Assembly (NCBI GenBank): GCA_017962225.1
Contig: JAGCVT010000080.1
Span: 1-33,755 of the forward strand
Source: Lachnospiraceae bacterium
Lineage (GTDB): Bacteria; Bacillota; Clostridia; Lachnospirales; Lachnospiraceae
Reading direction: 5' to 3'
DNA: 33,755 nt
The notes beneath the pieces were generated by a model. It ran no database searches. It was not told where the DNA came from and saw nothing but the letters and a program-made list of their open reading frames with translations. This document shows positions 25,872 through 33,438 of the stretch, piece after piece (within the stretch, counting starts at the first letter, position 1; each line of letters opens with the position of its first letter). The translations under genes and the position numbers were made by a program.

Positions 25872-26120
25872 TTATTCGGCGGGAGAATAAACCGTTTTGG
25901 CTGTGACGCCTTTTATTCTTCCGATTTTTCCGGCCAGAGAGGAGATAGTATCCTGGGGAGCATCGACAGCAACACTTATGATGTTGATGCCTTTTTCTCT
26001 GTAAGGAATTCCCATTCGGCCGATGACGAAATCGCAGTACTCATGAAGGAGTGAATTGATTTCGCCTGCGGATTCATTGTCTTTTACAATGATGGCAATA
26101 ACGGCAGCACGTGTTTCCAT
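25872..26120 (-). CDS. TM1266-type ACT regulator of the iron-only hydrogenase system
   Basis: An 82-residue single ACT/NikR-C-like domain: AVIAIIVKDNESAGEINSLL, then YREKGINIISVAVDAP, then the helix DTISSLAGKIGRIKGV. It matches the small family named putative iron-only hydrogenase system regulator, usually found beside hydE, hydF or hydG. It has no DNA-binding domain, so it may sense a ligand or act on RNA or protein. AAAGGAA lies before the ATG, and a good minus-strand promoter is upstream. Its position just before the nitrogenase-like operon, not next to hydEFG, is unusual. A regulatory link to that operon is inference. Confidence 0.82.
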   Translation of the reverse strand: METRAAVIAIIVKDNESAGEINSLLHEYCDFVIGRMGIPYREKGINIISVAVDAPQDTISSLAGKIGRIKGVTAKTVYSPAE

Positions 26121-26167
26121 ACGCTTTACCGTTCCTTTTATTTATTGGACTGTTCATCCGGGTAACT

Positions 26168-26173
26168 ATTATA
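26168..26173 (-). promoter_or_regulatory. Promoter -10 of the ACT-domain gene
   Basis: On the minus strand TGGTATAAT is a perfect extended -10 box, 48 bases before the ATG at 26120. The -35 is weak. The 220-nt region 26121-26340 is AT-rich and holds divergent promoters only. Confidence 0.6.
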
Positions 26174-26275
26174 CCACATAAAAAAGTATTTTAGAATCAA
26201 TTTTGAATAAATCTTTTATGATATTTTCTTTTAAAAGATAATCATGAAAATAATGCTATTTTTTAATAAATGATG

Positions 26276-26281
26276 TATAAT
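26276..26281 (+). promoter_or_regulatory. Possible -10 box for the small membrane protein gene
   Basis: A TATAAT hexamer lies 59 bases before the ATG at 26341. No good -35 is seen at 17 nt. Confidence 0.45.
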
Positions 26282-26340
26282 ATATGAGTATTTATTTTTA
26301 GTATTTCATGTAAAAAAAGCAGACGACAGGGAGGCTTGCA

Positions 26341-26549
26341 TGATTACTTTAACATTTATCACAATTTGTGCTCTGGCACCTTTCATAATGGTCTTTATAC
26401 TGGGCAGGGTTATTATCCATTTTGTGGAAAAACTGCTCGATTTCGCTATAGAAACTGTCTTTTCGTTCCCGGAAAAATTACTTGATTCCATAAAAGAAAA
26501 ATTTGCAAACAAGGGCAAACTGCCTGAAGCGGTGGAGATTGAAAAATAG
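26341..26549 (+). CDS. Small single-span membrane protein, unknown
   Basis: A 69-residue ORF with one N-terminal hydrophobic segment (about 2-29), an amphipathic helix and a charged Lys/Glu-rich tail. The ribosome site AGGGAGG is strong and well spaced, which supports translation. I do not recognise a family. It sits alone between the ACT-domain gene and the aquaporin gene, in the direction of the latter and 54 bases before it. A weak GTCC/GGAC hairpin lies in that gap. Confidence 0.65.
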
Positions 26550-26603
26550 ATGAAAATATTGTCCGCGAGGGACTTATTTTTATAAACGAAGAGGAGGAAT
26601 CTT

Positions 26604-27299
26604 ATGAAAAAATTTGTTGCTGAATTAATCGGTACCTGTGTTCTTGTAACATTTGGTTGTGGAACAGCTATGATTACCGGTTGTGAGCATTGGGGCGGAT
26701 ATCTTCTTACAGCTCTTGCTTTCGGTCTGGTTATCGTAGGTATGGCTTACTGCATCGGAAATGTTTCCGGCTGTCACATTAATCCTGCTGTTTCACTTGC
26801 AGTATTTATTAACAAGGGAATGAGCGCAAAAGATTTTGGTCTTTATTTACTTGCCCAGTTCCTTGGTGCATTTCTTGGCGGCGGAATTCTTGCTTTGATT
26901 TTCGGCGTATCCGCAATTGAAGACAAGACAAGCGCATTCGGCTCAAACGGACTTGCAGGAGTCAACGGAAGCATTGTAACAGGTCTTATTGTAGAAATTC
27001 TTCTTACATATGTATTTGTTCTTGTTATTCTCGGTGTTACCAGCAAGAAAGCTAACCATGGTTCGTTTGGCGGACTTATTATCGGTCTTACACTTGTTCT
27101 TATTCACATTTTCGGTATCGCTCTTACCGGAACCAGTGTTAACCCCGCAAGAAGCTTTGGTCCCGCACTCGTTTCTCTTTTTGCAGGAGTTTCAGGTCCT
27201 ATAAAAGATCTCTGGATATTCATTGTAGGTCCTTTCGCAGGTGCAGCACTTGCAGCATTTACCAATATATTCTTTGAAAAAGAAGCAGCTAAGAAATAA
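26604..27299 (+). CDS. aqpZ: Aquaporin Z-like water channel (MIP family)
   Basis: A 231-residue integral membrane channel with six helices and both half-helix motifs, NPA at 60-62 and 180-182. The selectivity-filter residues correspond to those of water-selective AqpZ: F40, H168, T177 and R183, not the Gly/Phe/Trp pattern of glycerol facilitators. Water, and not glycerol, is therefore the expected substrate. A strong GAGGAGGA ribosome site precedes the ATG. It is followed by a long terminator. Confidence 0.95.
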   Translation: MKKFVAELIGTCVLVTFGCGTAMITGCEHWGGYLLTALAFGLVIVGMAYCIGNVSGCHINPAVSLAVFINKGMSAKDFGLYLLAQFLGAFLGGGILALIFGVSAIEDKTSAFGSNGLAGVNGSIVTGLIVEILLTYVFVLVILGVTSKKANHGSFGGLIIGLTLVLIHIFGIALTGTSVNPARSFGPALVSLFAGVSGPIKDLWIFIVGPFAGAALAAFTNIFFEKEAAKK

Positions 27300-27341
27300 A
27301 AAATAAGTCATAATTGCTGTTTCTGATAAGTGAATTGATTG

Positions 27342-27381
27342 AAAACGGCCTTGAAATGTGTTACTATTTCAAGGTCGTTTT
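27342..27381 (+). terminator. Rho-independent terminator after the aquaporin gene
   Basis: AAAACGGCCTTGAAAT pairs with ATTTCAAGGTCGTTTT over 16 bp with one wobble and an 8-nt loop. The T-run is inside the right arm, and the stem works on both strands. Confidence 0.85.
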
Positions 27382-27407
27382 ATGTGTTCTAACGAAAGGA
27401 TTTTATT

Positions 27408-27971
27408 ATGGATTTAAAAGAAATTACCGCACAGAGCAAACAGGCAGTTACAGAGATTTTAGAAGGAGCAAGACTTAATGCCGGAGACATTTTTGTTATC
27501 GGCTGTTCATCAAGCGAAATACTCGGAAGCCAGATCGGAACCGCTACAAATCTCGATTCCGCAAATGCTGTTTATGACGGCATTATTCCTGTTTTAAAAG
27601 AAAAAGGAATTCTTGCTGCCGCACAGTGCTGCGAACATTTAAACAGAGCTCTGGTAGTTGAAAGAGAAACCATGATTAAATACGGTTTGGAGCAGGTGAA
27701 TGCAATTCCCCAGCCCAATCATGCCGGCGGAGCTTTTGCCACGGTCTGCTTCGAAAGATTCGATGATCCCGTACTTGTAGAAAGCCTTAACCGGAAGGCA
27801 GATGCGGGCATAGATATAGGCGGTACCATGATAGGAATGCATATGCATAACGTTGTTGTGCCGATGAGAATATCCCTAAGAAAAATCGGCGAGGCGCCTA
27901 TTATCTGTGCAAGACACCGTCCCAAATACGTAGGCGGCCAGAGAGCAATATACGACGAAAAACTTATGTAA
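27408..27971 (+). CDS. UPF0340 (YwlG/DUF436) family protein
   Basis: A 187-residue conserved protein of the UPF0340 family: the start ITAQSKQAVTEIL, the GCSSSEILGSQIGT loop, QCCEHLNRALVVE, and the ending MHMHNVVVPMRI...ICARHRPKYVGGQRA. The length matches the family exactly. The biochemical function is not established. Conserved Cys, His and Ser residues suggest an enzyme. AAAGGA precedes the ATG. The M48 protease gene begins 21 bases after its stop, so the two may be co-transcribed. Confidence 0.9.
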   Translation: MDLKEITAQSKQAVTEILEGARLNAGDIFVIGCSSSEILGSQIGTATNLDSANAVYDGIIPVLKEKGILAAAQCCEHLNRALVVERETMIKYGLEQVNAIPQPNHAGGAFATVCFERFDDPVLVESLNRKADAGIDIGGTMIGMHMHNVVVPMRISLRKIGEAPIICARHRPKYVGGQRAIYDEKLM

Positions 27972-27992
27972 ACCATATTGGCTGAGGCTTAA

Positions 27993-29201
27993 ATGATAAT
28001 AAAAATACTGATCTTAATTTCATATGTGATTGAAAATATATTTGACTTTGTTTTAGTCAAATTAAATGACTCGTATGTAAAGAAACCTTTACCCGAAAAC
28101 GTAAAGGATGTTTACGATGAGGAAAAATACAAAAAGTGGATTAATTACAGAAACGATTCGAAGAAATTCAGCGCCGTACAGACACTTGTGAGTGCCGCAA
28201 TTACGCTTGCTTTGTTTATCTTCAACGTGCATGCCAGGGTGTTTAATCTTTTTACGTTTAACAAATTCGTAAATTACATTCTTCTGATTCTGGTATTCAC
28301 ATTTGTATCGACCATTATCTCGATTCCGTTTTCCTATTACAGCAACTTCGTAATAGAAGAGAAGTACGGCTTTAACAAAACTACGATTAAGACTTTTATT
28401 TTAGACATCATAAAAGAATTCGTAATCGGAATGGTTCTGATGCTGCTCCTTTTCCTCGGAGTAATGTTCTTATTTGAAAAGTTTGGAAACTGGGGAATTC
28501 TTTTTACGATAATTGCAGTTATAGCATTTAATGTTTTCGTATCACTTTTCTCGATGGTGTTCTTAAGAATCTTCAATAAATTCACGCCGCTTGAAGAGGG
28601 AGAGTTGAGAGATTCACTTAAGGAACTCTGTACGAAATACAATGTGAAAATAAAAGAAATCTATGTGATGGATGCTTCCAAGAGAACCACGAGAGCAAAT
28701 GCTTTCTGCACGGGCTTCGGAAAGAAAACGATTTCTCTTGACGACAATCTGGTAAATCATTATTCGAATGATAAAATCGTAGCAGTATTTGCGCACGAAT
28801 TCGGACATGCAAAACACAAACACATCCTAAAATCAATGTGGTTTGCTTTCCTAAGAATTATCATTTTGATTGTTGCGCTCGGAGTGATTTTGAATTTCCC
28901 GATTATCTGTCAGTCGTTCGGATTTGAAGATGTAAATTACTTCTTTGCTTTTACGATTCTTACAACCATCAGCTGGCCTTTGTCGAGACTATTGGATCTT
29001 GTATCAAATAAGATTTCAAGAACATTCGAATATCAGGCTGATGCCTTTGCAGCAAACGAAGGCTACGGCGAACCTTTAATCGGTGCACTAAAGCAGTTAA
29101 GCCAGGATGCTTTGACAAACCTAAATCCGCATCCTGCAGTTGTTGCGCTTGAATACTCACATCCGACGCTTTCGCAGCGTATCGACGCCATCCGAAAGTG
29201 A
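27993..29201 (+). CDS. M48 family metallopeptidase (Ste24-like)
   Basis: A 402-residue membrane zinc protease. It has several N-terminal helices, the family segment EEKYGFNKTTIKTFILD (122-138), the zinc motif HEFGH (268-272) and the third ligand in EYQAD (E346). The layout is that of Ste24/CAAX-prenyl-protease-1 relatives. In bacteria these act in membrane-protein quality control, and no prenylated substrate is expected. The ribosome site is modest (TGAGGC). It ends before a strong bidirectional terminator. Confidence 0.93.
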   Translation: MIIKILILISYVIENIFDFVLVKLNDSYVKKPLPENVKDVYDEEKYKKWINYRNDSKKFSAVQTLVSAAITLALFIFNVHARVFNLFTFNKFVNYILLILVFTFVSTIISIPFSYYSNFVIEEKYGFNKTTIKTFILDIIKEFVIGMVLMLLLFLGVMFLFEKFGNWGILFTIIAVIAFNVFVSLFSMVFLRIFNKFTPLEEGELRDSLKELCTKYNVKIKEIYVMDASKRTTRANAFCTGFGKKTISLDDNLVNHYSNDKIVAVFAHEFGHAKHKHILKSMWFAFLRIIILIVALGVILNFPIICQSFGFEDVNYFFAFTILTTISWPLSRLLDLVSNKISRTFEYQADAFAANEGYGEPLIGALKQLSQDALTNLNPHPAVVALEYSHPTLSQRIDAIRK

Positions 29202-29228
29202 CCAATTGGGGACAGTTCTTTAAGTAAA

Positions 29229-29263
29229 TAAAAAACCGGAGGTTTTCCTCCGGTTTTTTTTAT
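29229..29263. terminator. Bidirectional Rho-independent terminator
   Basis: AAAAAACCGGAGG and CCTCCGGTTTTTT form a GC-rich stem with a TTTT loop and T-run, between the convergent M48 protease and SDR genes. Confidence 0.95.
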
Positions 29264-29988
29264 GTCCAGCCTCCGTCGGCTGTTATTATCTGACCTGTAA
29301 CATAAGCAGGCATTTCCGATAATTTTAAAATACACTTGGCTATCTCTCCAGGAGTAGCAGCGCGTCCCATAGGTATTTCTTCATAGAGTTCGTTTAATTC
29401 TTCATCAGAGAGATGCGAATTCATCGGCGTATCAACCAGTCCCGGTGAAACCGCATTTACACTTATGCCTGAAATTGCCAGTTCCTTTGCAAGTGCTTTC
29501 GTAAAAGCATTAATGCCGCCTTTGGTAGCAGAATAAGCAACCTCGCACGAAGCACCAACATTTCCCCACACAGAAGAAATATTGATAATTGTTCCTGACT
29601 GTTTTCTGACCATTCCCGGAATTACCACGGAGCATGTTGAATATACGCTGTTTAAGTTAACATTCACTATGTTGTTCCATGATGAAGCGCTCATATCCTG
29701 GAAGATTCCGACGTAGGAGATACCTGCGTTATTTACAAGAATATCAATAGTAGTCTGTCCGAGAAAATCATCCAGATCATCCTTTGATTTTGAAGTATCG
29801 GAAAAATCAATTGATGCGGTAAATACTTCGATATCGTAACTTGATGATAATTTTTCCGCAAATTCATCAAGCTCATTTATTCGGGAGTTGCAGACTAAGA
29901 AAAGATTGCAGCCTGCTTTGGCAAATTCAAGAGCTGTAGCACTTCCTATAGCCCCGCTTGCTCCGGTTATCAGTACATTTTTTCTCAT
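29260..29988 (-). CDS. SDR-family oxidoreductase, FabG/YmfI-like
   Basis: A 242-residue classical short-chain dehydrogenase. It has the cofactor loop TGASGAIG (8-15), NNAG (86-89), catalytic Ser in NISSVWG (138-139), Y152 and K156 in YSATK, and the end DGGW. It could be a 3-oxoacyl-ACP reductase, or the EF-P 5-aminopentanone reductase known as YmfI in Firmicutes; sequence alone does not separate these. It follows the PHP gene by 10 bases and is the last gene of the minus-strand hydrogenase-sensor operon, so it may simply be carried along. Confidence 0.88.
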   Translation of the reverse strand: MRKNVLITGASGAIGSATALEFAKAGCNLFLVCNSRINELDEFAEKLSSSYDIEVFTASIDFSDTSKSKDDLDDFLGQTTIDILVNNAGISYVGIFQDMSASSWNNIVNVNLNSVYSTCSVVIPGMVRKQSGTIINISSVWGNVGASCEVAYSATKGGINAFTKALAKELAISGISVNAVSPGLVDTPMNSHLSDEELNELYEEIPMGRAATPGEIAKCILKLSEMPAYVTGQIITADGGWT

Positions 29989-29998
29989 AATTTTATCC

Positions 29999-30718
29999 TT
30001 AAGCTCTTCTGGTTAATGCTGCAAGCACATCGTCGATGGAATTTGACTCGGCGTAGATTGTGTTTACAGCTTCGCTTATATGTTCAATATAATGTGCATC
30101 GGAATCCTTGATTACGTTGCAGTCTCTTAAATAAGGGTTTGCGTCCTGGAGTTTGTGAAGGTTCTCCATTTTCTGAAGCTCGAAACATTTAAAATTAGTA
30201 TCGGGCGGAACGAAACCTAAGTTAGATGTTAACGAAAAAGAATTTGCATCAACGTGTGCGGGAACCATTACTCCGTTAAAAGGTTTTATTACATCATCGA
30301 CTCTGTCAAAAGAAATATCCGTTGCTGAAATTAAAAGATTGGAAAAGGTCCCTTTGACTTCATCGTTTTCATCACATATAAACTGATCCCCGAATACCTT
30401 CGGATCGTTAGGAATCTGAAGTATGCGGGGTTCCACAAATGCATCAAAGCCCATTGCGTCTTCAAGAGTGTGGAAGAGGCAGAGTACGTGGACTTCTTCG
30501 CTCGTTGTAAGTTCCATGCCGGGAATGACGGTAATGCCGTATTCTTTGCCGATAGCCATTGCAGCCTCACAGTTTTTGCATGTGTTATGATCGGTTAAAG
30601 CAATAACGTCAAGACCTTTTACAACAGCCATACCGACAATGTTTCCGGGCGTGGATTCGTTATCGCCGCACGGAGACAGGCAGGAATGTATATGTAAATC
30701 GTAATGAAGCGGAATCAT
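29999..30718 (-). CDS. PHP-domain phosphoesterase
   Basis: A 239-residue PHP-fold metal-dependent phosphoesterase. Metal ligands are visible in YDLHIHSCLSPCG, ALTDHNTC, PGMELTTSEEVHVL and the late DSDAH. The family hydrolyses phosphoesters, including nucleotides, but the substrate here is unknown. Its ATG overlaps the stop of the second DRTGG gene (ATGA), showing coupling. PHP, DRTGG and sensory hydrogenase genes often occur together near [FeFe] hydrogenases in Clostridia, which suggests a signalling or redox role. Confidence 0.88.
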   Translation of the reverse strand: MIPLHYDLHIHSCLSPCGDNESTPGNIVGMAVVKGLDVIALTDHNTCKNCEAAMAIGKEYGITVIPGMELTTSEEVHVLCLFHTLEDAMGFDAFVEPRILQIPNDPKVFGDQFICDENDEVKGTFSNLLISATDISFDRVDDVIKPFNGVMVPAHVDANSFSLTSNLGFVPPDTNFKCFELQKMENLHKLQDANPYLRDCNVIKDSDAHYIEHISEAVNTIYAESNSIDDVLAALTRRA

Positions 30719-31038
30719 AAAAGATTATTGATAAGAAGAGCGGCTTCGAAAATCGGAAGGTCCGTTTTTAATACCGCAATTCCTTCCTCCTTCGCTTTTT
30801 CGATTAAAGTATTGTCGAAAGTAACGCCTTCGGCCAGGATAATGCATGCAACATCGGTTAATGATGCAACAGCAAGTGTATTAACATTTGCCATAACCGT
30901 AACCCATGCGCTGCCTGCGGGAGCTTTTCCCATGGCAATGGATAAAAGGTCACAGCAGAAGACTCCCGTGATATCGGAGTCTTTTGAAAGTGAGAGAGAT
31001 GTAAATTGTTCAAGTTTGCTTAATTCAAAAACTTTCAT
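30715..31038 (-). CDS. DRTGG-domain protein 2
   Basis: A 107-residue single DRTGG-like domain, the kind seen alone or next to CBS domains in redox-linked regulators. It has an FCCDLLSIAMGKAPAGSAWVTVMANVNTLAVASL core and an ending VLKTDLPIFEAALLINNLL. It is paralogous to the protein at 32766. No enzyme activity is known. It starts 2 bases after the sensory hydrogenase gene ends. Confidence 0.8.
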   Translation of the reverse strand: MKVFELSKLEQFTSLSLSKDSDITGVFCCDLLSIAMGKAPAGSAWVTVMANVNTLAVASLTDVACIILAEGVTFDNTLIEKAKEEGIAVLKTDLPIFEAALLINNLL

Positions 31039-31040
31039 AG

Positions 31041-32327
31041 TTAAATTCCTTCGCTTAATTCGGCAATATCTTCCGATAATTTATGAATATATTCACGCAG
31101 AACATGGATACAGTCCTGTTTTCTGGCAATGCCTTTTACGATATCTTCTGCATGAGCCTTACATGTGGGAGCACCGCAGCATCCGCAGTCAAGTCCGGGA
31201 AGTTCTTTGGTAAGCTCTTCGATGCGGTTCATCTTTTCCATTGATTCTTTTAGGTTGTCAGCAAGTTCAAATACAGGCTGGTACTTAACTTCCGAAGTCC
31301 AGTCAACATGATATTCGCCGTATTTGTCGGATCTTGCAGCGGCAACGGGAAGGTATTTTCTTAAATGCTGCATCTTCGCTTTAGCGGCAAAAGGGTTCTC
31401 CACGTTCATAACACCGCCGACGCATCCGCCGTTGCAGGCATTAAGCTCGATGAATTCGAGGTTCTGTGAGAACTTGTCGTCTTCGAGATCTTCGAGTACG
31501 TGAATAACATTTTCGATACCATCTGCGGCTACGCATGCATCGGATAAAAGACCGCCTACTTCGCCGCCTGTGATACCCCAGCTTAAACCGATTTTACCCG
31601 AACATGATAAATCTTCGGGCTGTTCAACAAATTTGGGCATTTCTGATAAAAGAATCGGATATATATCTTTTATGGCGAGTACTTCGTCTATATTGCTCTT
31701 TTCCATACCGATAGGGTTCTTTACGCTCGTAACCTTGCTCGCGCAGGGAGAGAGGAAGAAGATGCCGATTTCCTCGGGTTTAAGACCTGTCTTCTCGACA
31801 GCCTGCTTTCTTGCAAGTTCGCCTGCAAGTTCTGCAGGAGTAATAAGCGGTAAAAGATTGTCACAGAGATTCGGGAAACGAACCTGAACCAGACGAACAA
31901 CGGTAGGGCATGCGGTGGAAATTAAAGGCCACTGTTCCTTATGCGAAGCAATATACTTTCTGGATTCTTCCGAAACGATTTCCGCAGCGGCGCTTACTTC
32001 GAATACATCGTCAAAACCGATATTCTTAATTGCTGTTAAAAGAATATTGATGTCTTCAAGATTGTTAAACTGTGCGCAGAGACTCGGAGCTGGCAGAGCA
32101 ACGGTATATTTGTACTTATCCGTAGCATCGATAAAATCACGCTTTGCTTTTTTGGCATGATGAGGACATATTCTGATACATTCTCCGCAGTCTACACATC
32201 TGCCGGGAGTAATGACAGCTTTATTGTTACGTACACGAATAGCCTGCGTCGGACATCTGTTGATACAGTTTGTACAGCCCTTGCAGAGATTTTCAATTAA
32301 GTATACCGAGTTGCCGTAGTGGTCCAT
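31041..32327 (-). CDS. Sensory-type [FeFe]-hydrogenase homologue (HydS-like)
   Basis: A 428-residue iron-sulfur protein. The N-terminus has two [4Fe-4S] ferredoxin motifs (C15, C18, C21, C25 and C44, C47, C50, C54). The middle is an H-cluster domain with motif 1 STACPTV (C140), motif 2 SPCASKV (C195) and motif 3 NACNGGCVGG (C298, C302), so the four cluster ligands are kept. The Cys just before the motif 1 ligand (TSCCP in catalytic enzymes), which carries protons, is Ala here, as in putative sensory groups. A C-terminal cluster motif (C381, C383, C384, C389) follows. There is no PAS domain. The ribosome site is GGAGACAGGA. It probably senses H2 or redox state and signals with its neighbours. 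Confidence 0.88.
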   Translation of the reverse strand: MDHYGNSVYLIENLCKGCTNCINRCPTQAIRVRNNKAVITPGRCVDCGECIRICPHHAKKAKRDFIDATDKYKYTVALPAPSLCAQFNNLEDINILLTAIKNIGFDDVFEVSAAAEIVSEESRKYIASHKEQWPLISTACPTVVRLVQVRFPNLCDNLLPLITPAELAGELARKQAVEKTGLKPEEIGIFFLSPCASKVTSVKNPIGMEKSNIDEVLAIKDIYPILLSEMPKFVEQPEDLSCSGKIGLSWGITGGEVGGLLSDACVAADGIENVIHVLEDLEDDKFSQNLEFIELNACNGGCVGGVMNVENPFAAKAKMQHLRKYLPVAAARSDKYGEYHVDWTSEVKYQPVFELADNLKESMEKMNRIEELTKELPGLDCGCCGAPTCKAHAEDIVKGIARKQDCIHVLREYIHKLSEDIAELSEGI

Positions 32328-32350
32328 TCCTGTCTCCGTTTATAGTTACA

Positions 32351-32773
32351 TCATAAATTAATCACCATAGTTACCGTAGTTCCGACACCGAGTTCGGTCT
32401 GAATATCCATTTGGTCGGAATTCTTTTTCATATTGGGGAGTCCCATGCCTGCACCGAATCCGAGGGAACGCACCTTGTCGGGAGCGGTGGAGTAGCCGGC
32501 CTGCATAGCTTTTTCGACATCTGCAATACCGGGTCCTTTGTCGGCGAGTATGAGAGTGATGGCATCTTCGGAGATGGTCACTTTGATTTTGCCGCCGTAT
32601 GCATGGATTATCATATTTATTTCGCCTTCATAAAGAGCTATCGCAACTTTTCTGATGGCTTCCGGTGAAACACCGAGTTGTTTTAATTTCTTTTTAACGT
32701 CACTTGAAGCTTCTCCCGCTCTGGTAAAATCTTCGTTGGAAACTGCGTAGTTGAGCTCCATTAAATCAGCCAT
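32351..32773 (-). CDS. RsbW-like ATP-binding (GHKL) protein
   Basis: A 140-residue GHKL ATPase/kinase domain alone, like anti-sigma factor Ser/Thr kinases. N box is EGEINMIIHAYGG, G1 is DKGPGI, and G2 is GAGMGLPNMKK. It has no sensor or transmitter domain. The ATG at 32773 with GGAGGT upstream is preferred to a TTG at 32776. It overlaps the end of DRTGG protein 1. Such genes are regular partners of sensory [FeFe] hydrogenases and of NuoE/NuoF-type hydrogenase operons, so it may switch a regulator by phosphorylation or by sequestering it. Confidence 0.88.
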   Translation of the reverse strand: MADLMELNYAVSNEDFTRAGEASSDVKKKLKQLGVSPEAIRKVAIALYEGEINMIIHAYGGKIKVTISEDAITLILADKGPGIADVEKAMQAGYSTAPDKVRSLGFGAGMGLPNMKKNSDQMDIQTELGVGTTVTMVINL

Positions 32774-33119
32774 CAATGATACCTCCTGTCAATCCGTGTT
32801 CGTAGAGTAATCCGCATGAGGAAAACATTCTGTGACTGGTTGTAATGATGGGAAGTCCCATTTCGTCAGCCATCTGAATCATGGTTTCGTCGGGAGTCTT
32901 GCCTCTTACAAAGATAATTGCCACAATGTCCATCATTTCGGCAGTTCTTATTACCTGAGGGTTGCAGAGACCGGTTAAAAGCACGCACTGATGTTTTGCA
33001 AATGCAAGCACGTCACTCATCATATCGGATCCGCAAGCCGTTAATACCTCTTTATCCAGTTCATCCTTTCCGGCCAAAGCGGTACCGTCAAGGAGCTCAA
33101 TAATATCGTTTACTGTCAT
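32766..33119 (-). CDS. DRTGG-domain protein 1
   Basis: A 117-residue DRTGG-like domain protein, the first gene of the six-gene minus-strand operon. It shows MMSDVLAFAKHQCVLLTGLCNPQVIRTAEMMDIVAIIFVRGKTPDETMIQMADEMGLPIITT, a typical core. CGGAGG precedes the ATG. It overlaps the GHKL gene by 8 bases. It is paralogous to the DRTGG protein at 30715, and the pair flanks the kinase-like and sensory hydrogenase genes, so it is likely to be part of the same signalling unit. Confidence 0.82.
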   Translation of the reverse strand: MTVNDIIELLDGTALAGKDELDKEVLTACGSDMMSDVLAFAKHQCVLLTGLCNPQVIRTAEMMDIVAIIFVRGKTPDETMIQMADEMGLPIITTSHRMFSSCGLLYEHGLTGGIIDG

Positions 33120-33216
33120 AATAAACCTCCGTATTATGTTAAAAATGGGGATAAAAATATCAAAGAAAAAATAAAAAGAAAACTGTTTGATTTATACCCC
33201 CAAAAAATACATCAAT

Positions 33217-33245
33217 ATTATAACAACGGAAATCATTTTTTTCAA
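33217..33245 (-). promoter_or_regulatory. Strong promoter of the DRTGG-HydS operon
   Basis: On the minus strand TTGAAA and TATAAT are separated by exactly 17 nt, giving a leader of about 90 nt before the ATG at 33119. It lies in the 319-nt divergent region 33120-33438, which holds no gene. Confidence 0.82.
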
Positions 33246-33367
33246 GCAAATAGGACATTAGGGCAATAATAGTTAAAACCTATCGAAAGCATAGGTGAAT
33301 AGGCGTTTTTTCGAATAAAAATTTTTGTGAAAAAATGAAAAAATCAATAGAAATACAGACAGTCTTG

Positions 33368-33376
33368 TGCTACAAT
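33368..33376 (+). promoter_or_regulatory. Extended -10 promoter of nuoE
   Basis: TGCTACAAT is an extended -10 element 62 bases before the ATG at 33439; a TAGAAA at 17 nt is a poor -35. A small CTATT-GAAA-AATAG hairpin follows in the leader. Confidence 0.6.
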
Positions 33377-33407
33377 ATATGTTACGTTCGGCTATTGAAA
33401 AATAGTA

Positions 33408-33425
33408 TTGTTAAAAATTTATCAA
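33408..33425 (+). promoter_or_regulatory. Candidate Rex operator before nuoE
   Basis: TTGTTAAAAATTTATCAA differs at one base from the Rex consensus TTGTTAA-N4-TTAACAA. It lies downstream of the promoter and touches the AAGGAGG ribosome site, so bound Rex could block transcription. Rex is the NADH/NAD+ sensor of Firmicutes and is known to control fermentation and hydrogenase genes. Confidence 0.6.
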
Positions 33426-33438
33426 GGAGGTTTTTAGG

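Noticed and set aside
26550..26603. Terminator between the small membrane protein and aquaporin genes
   Set aside because: The stem is only four base pairs (GTCC/GGAC), too weak to call.
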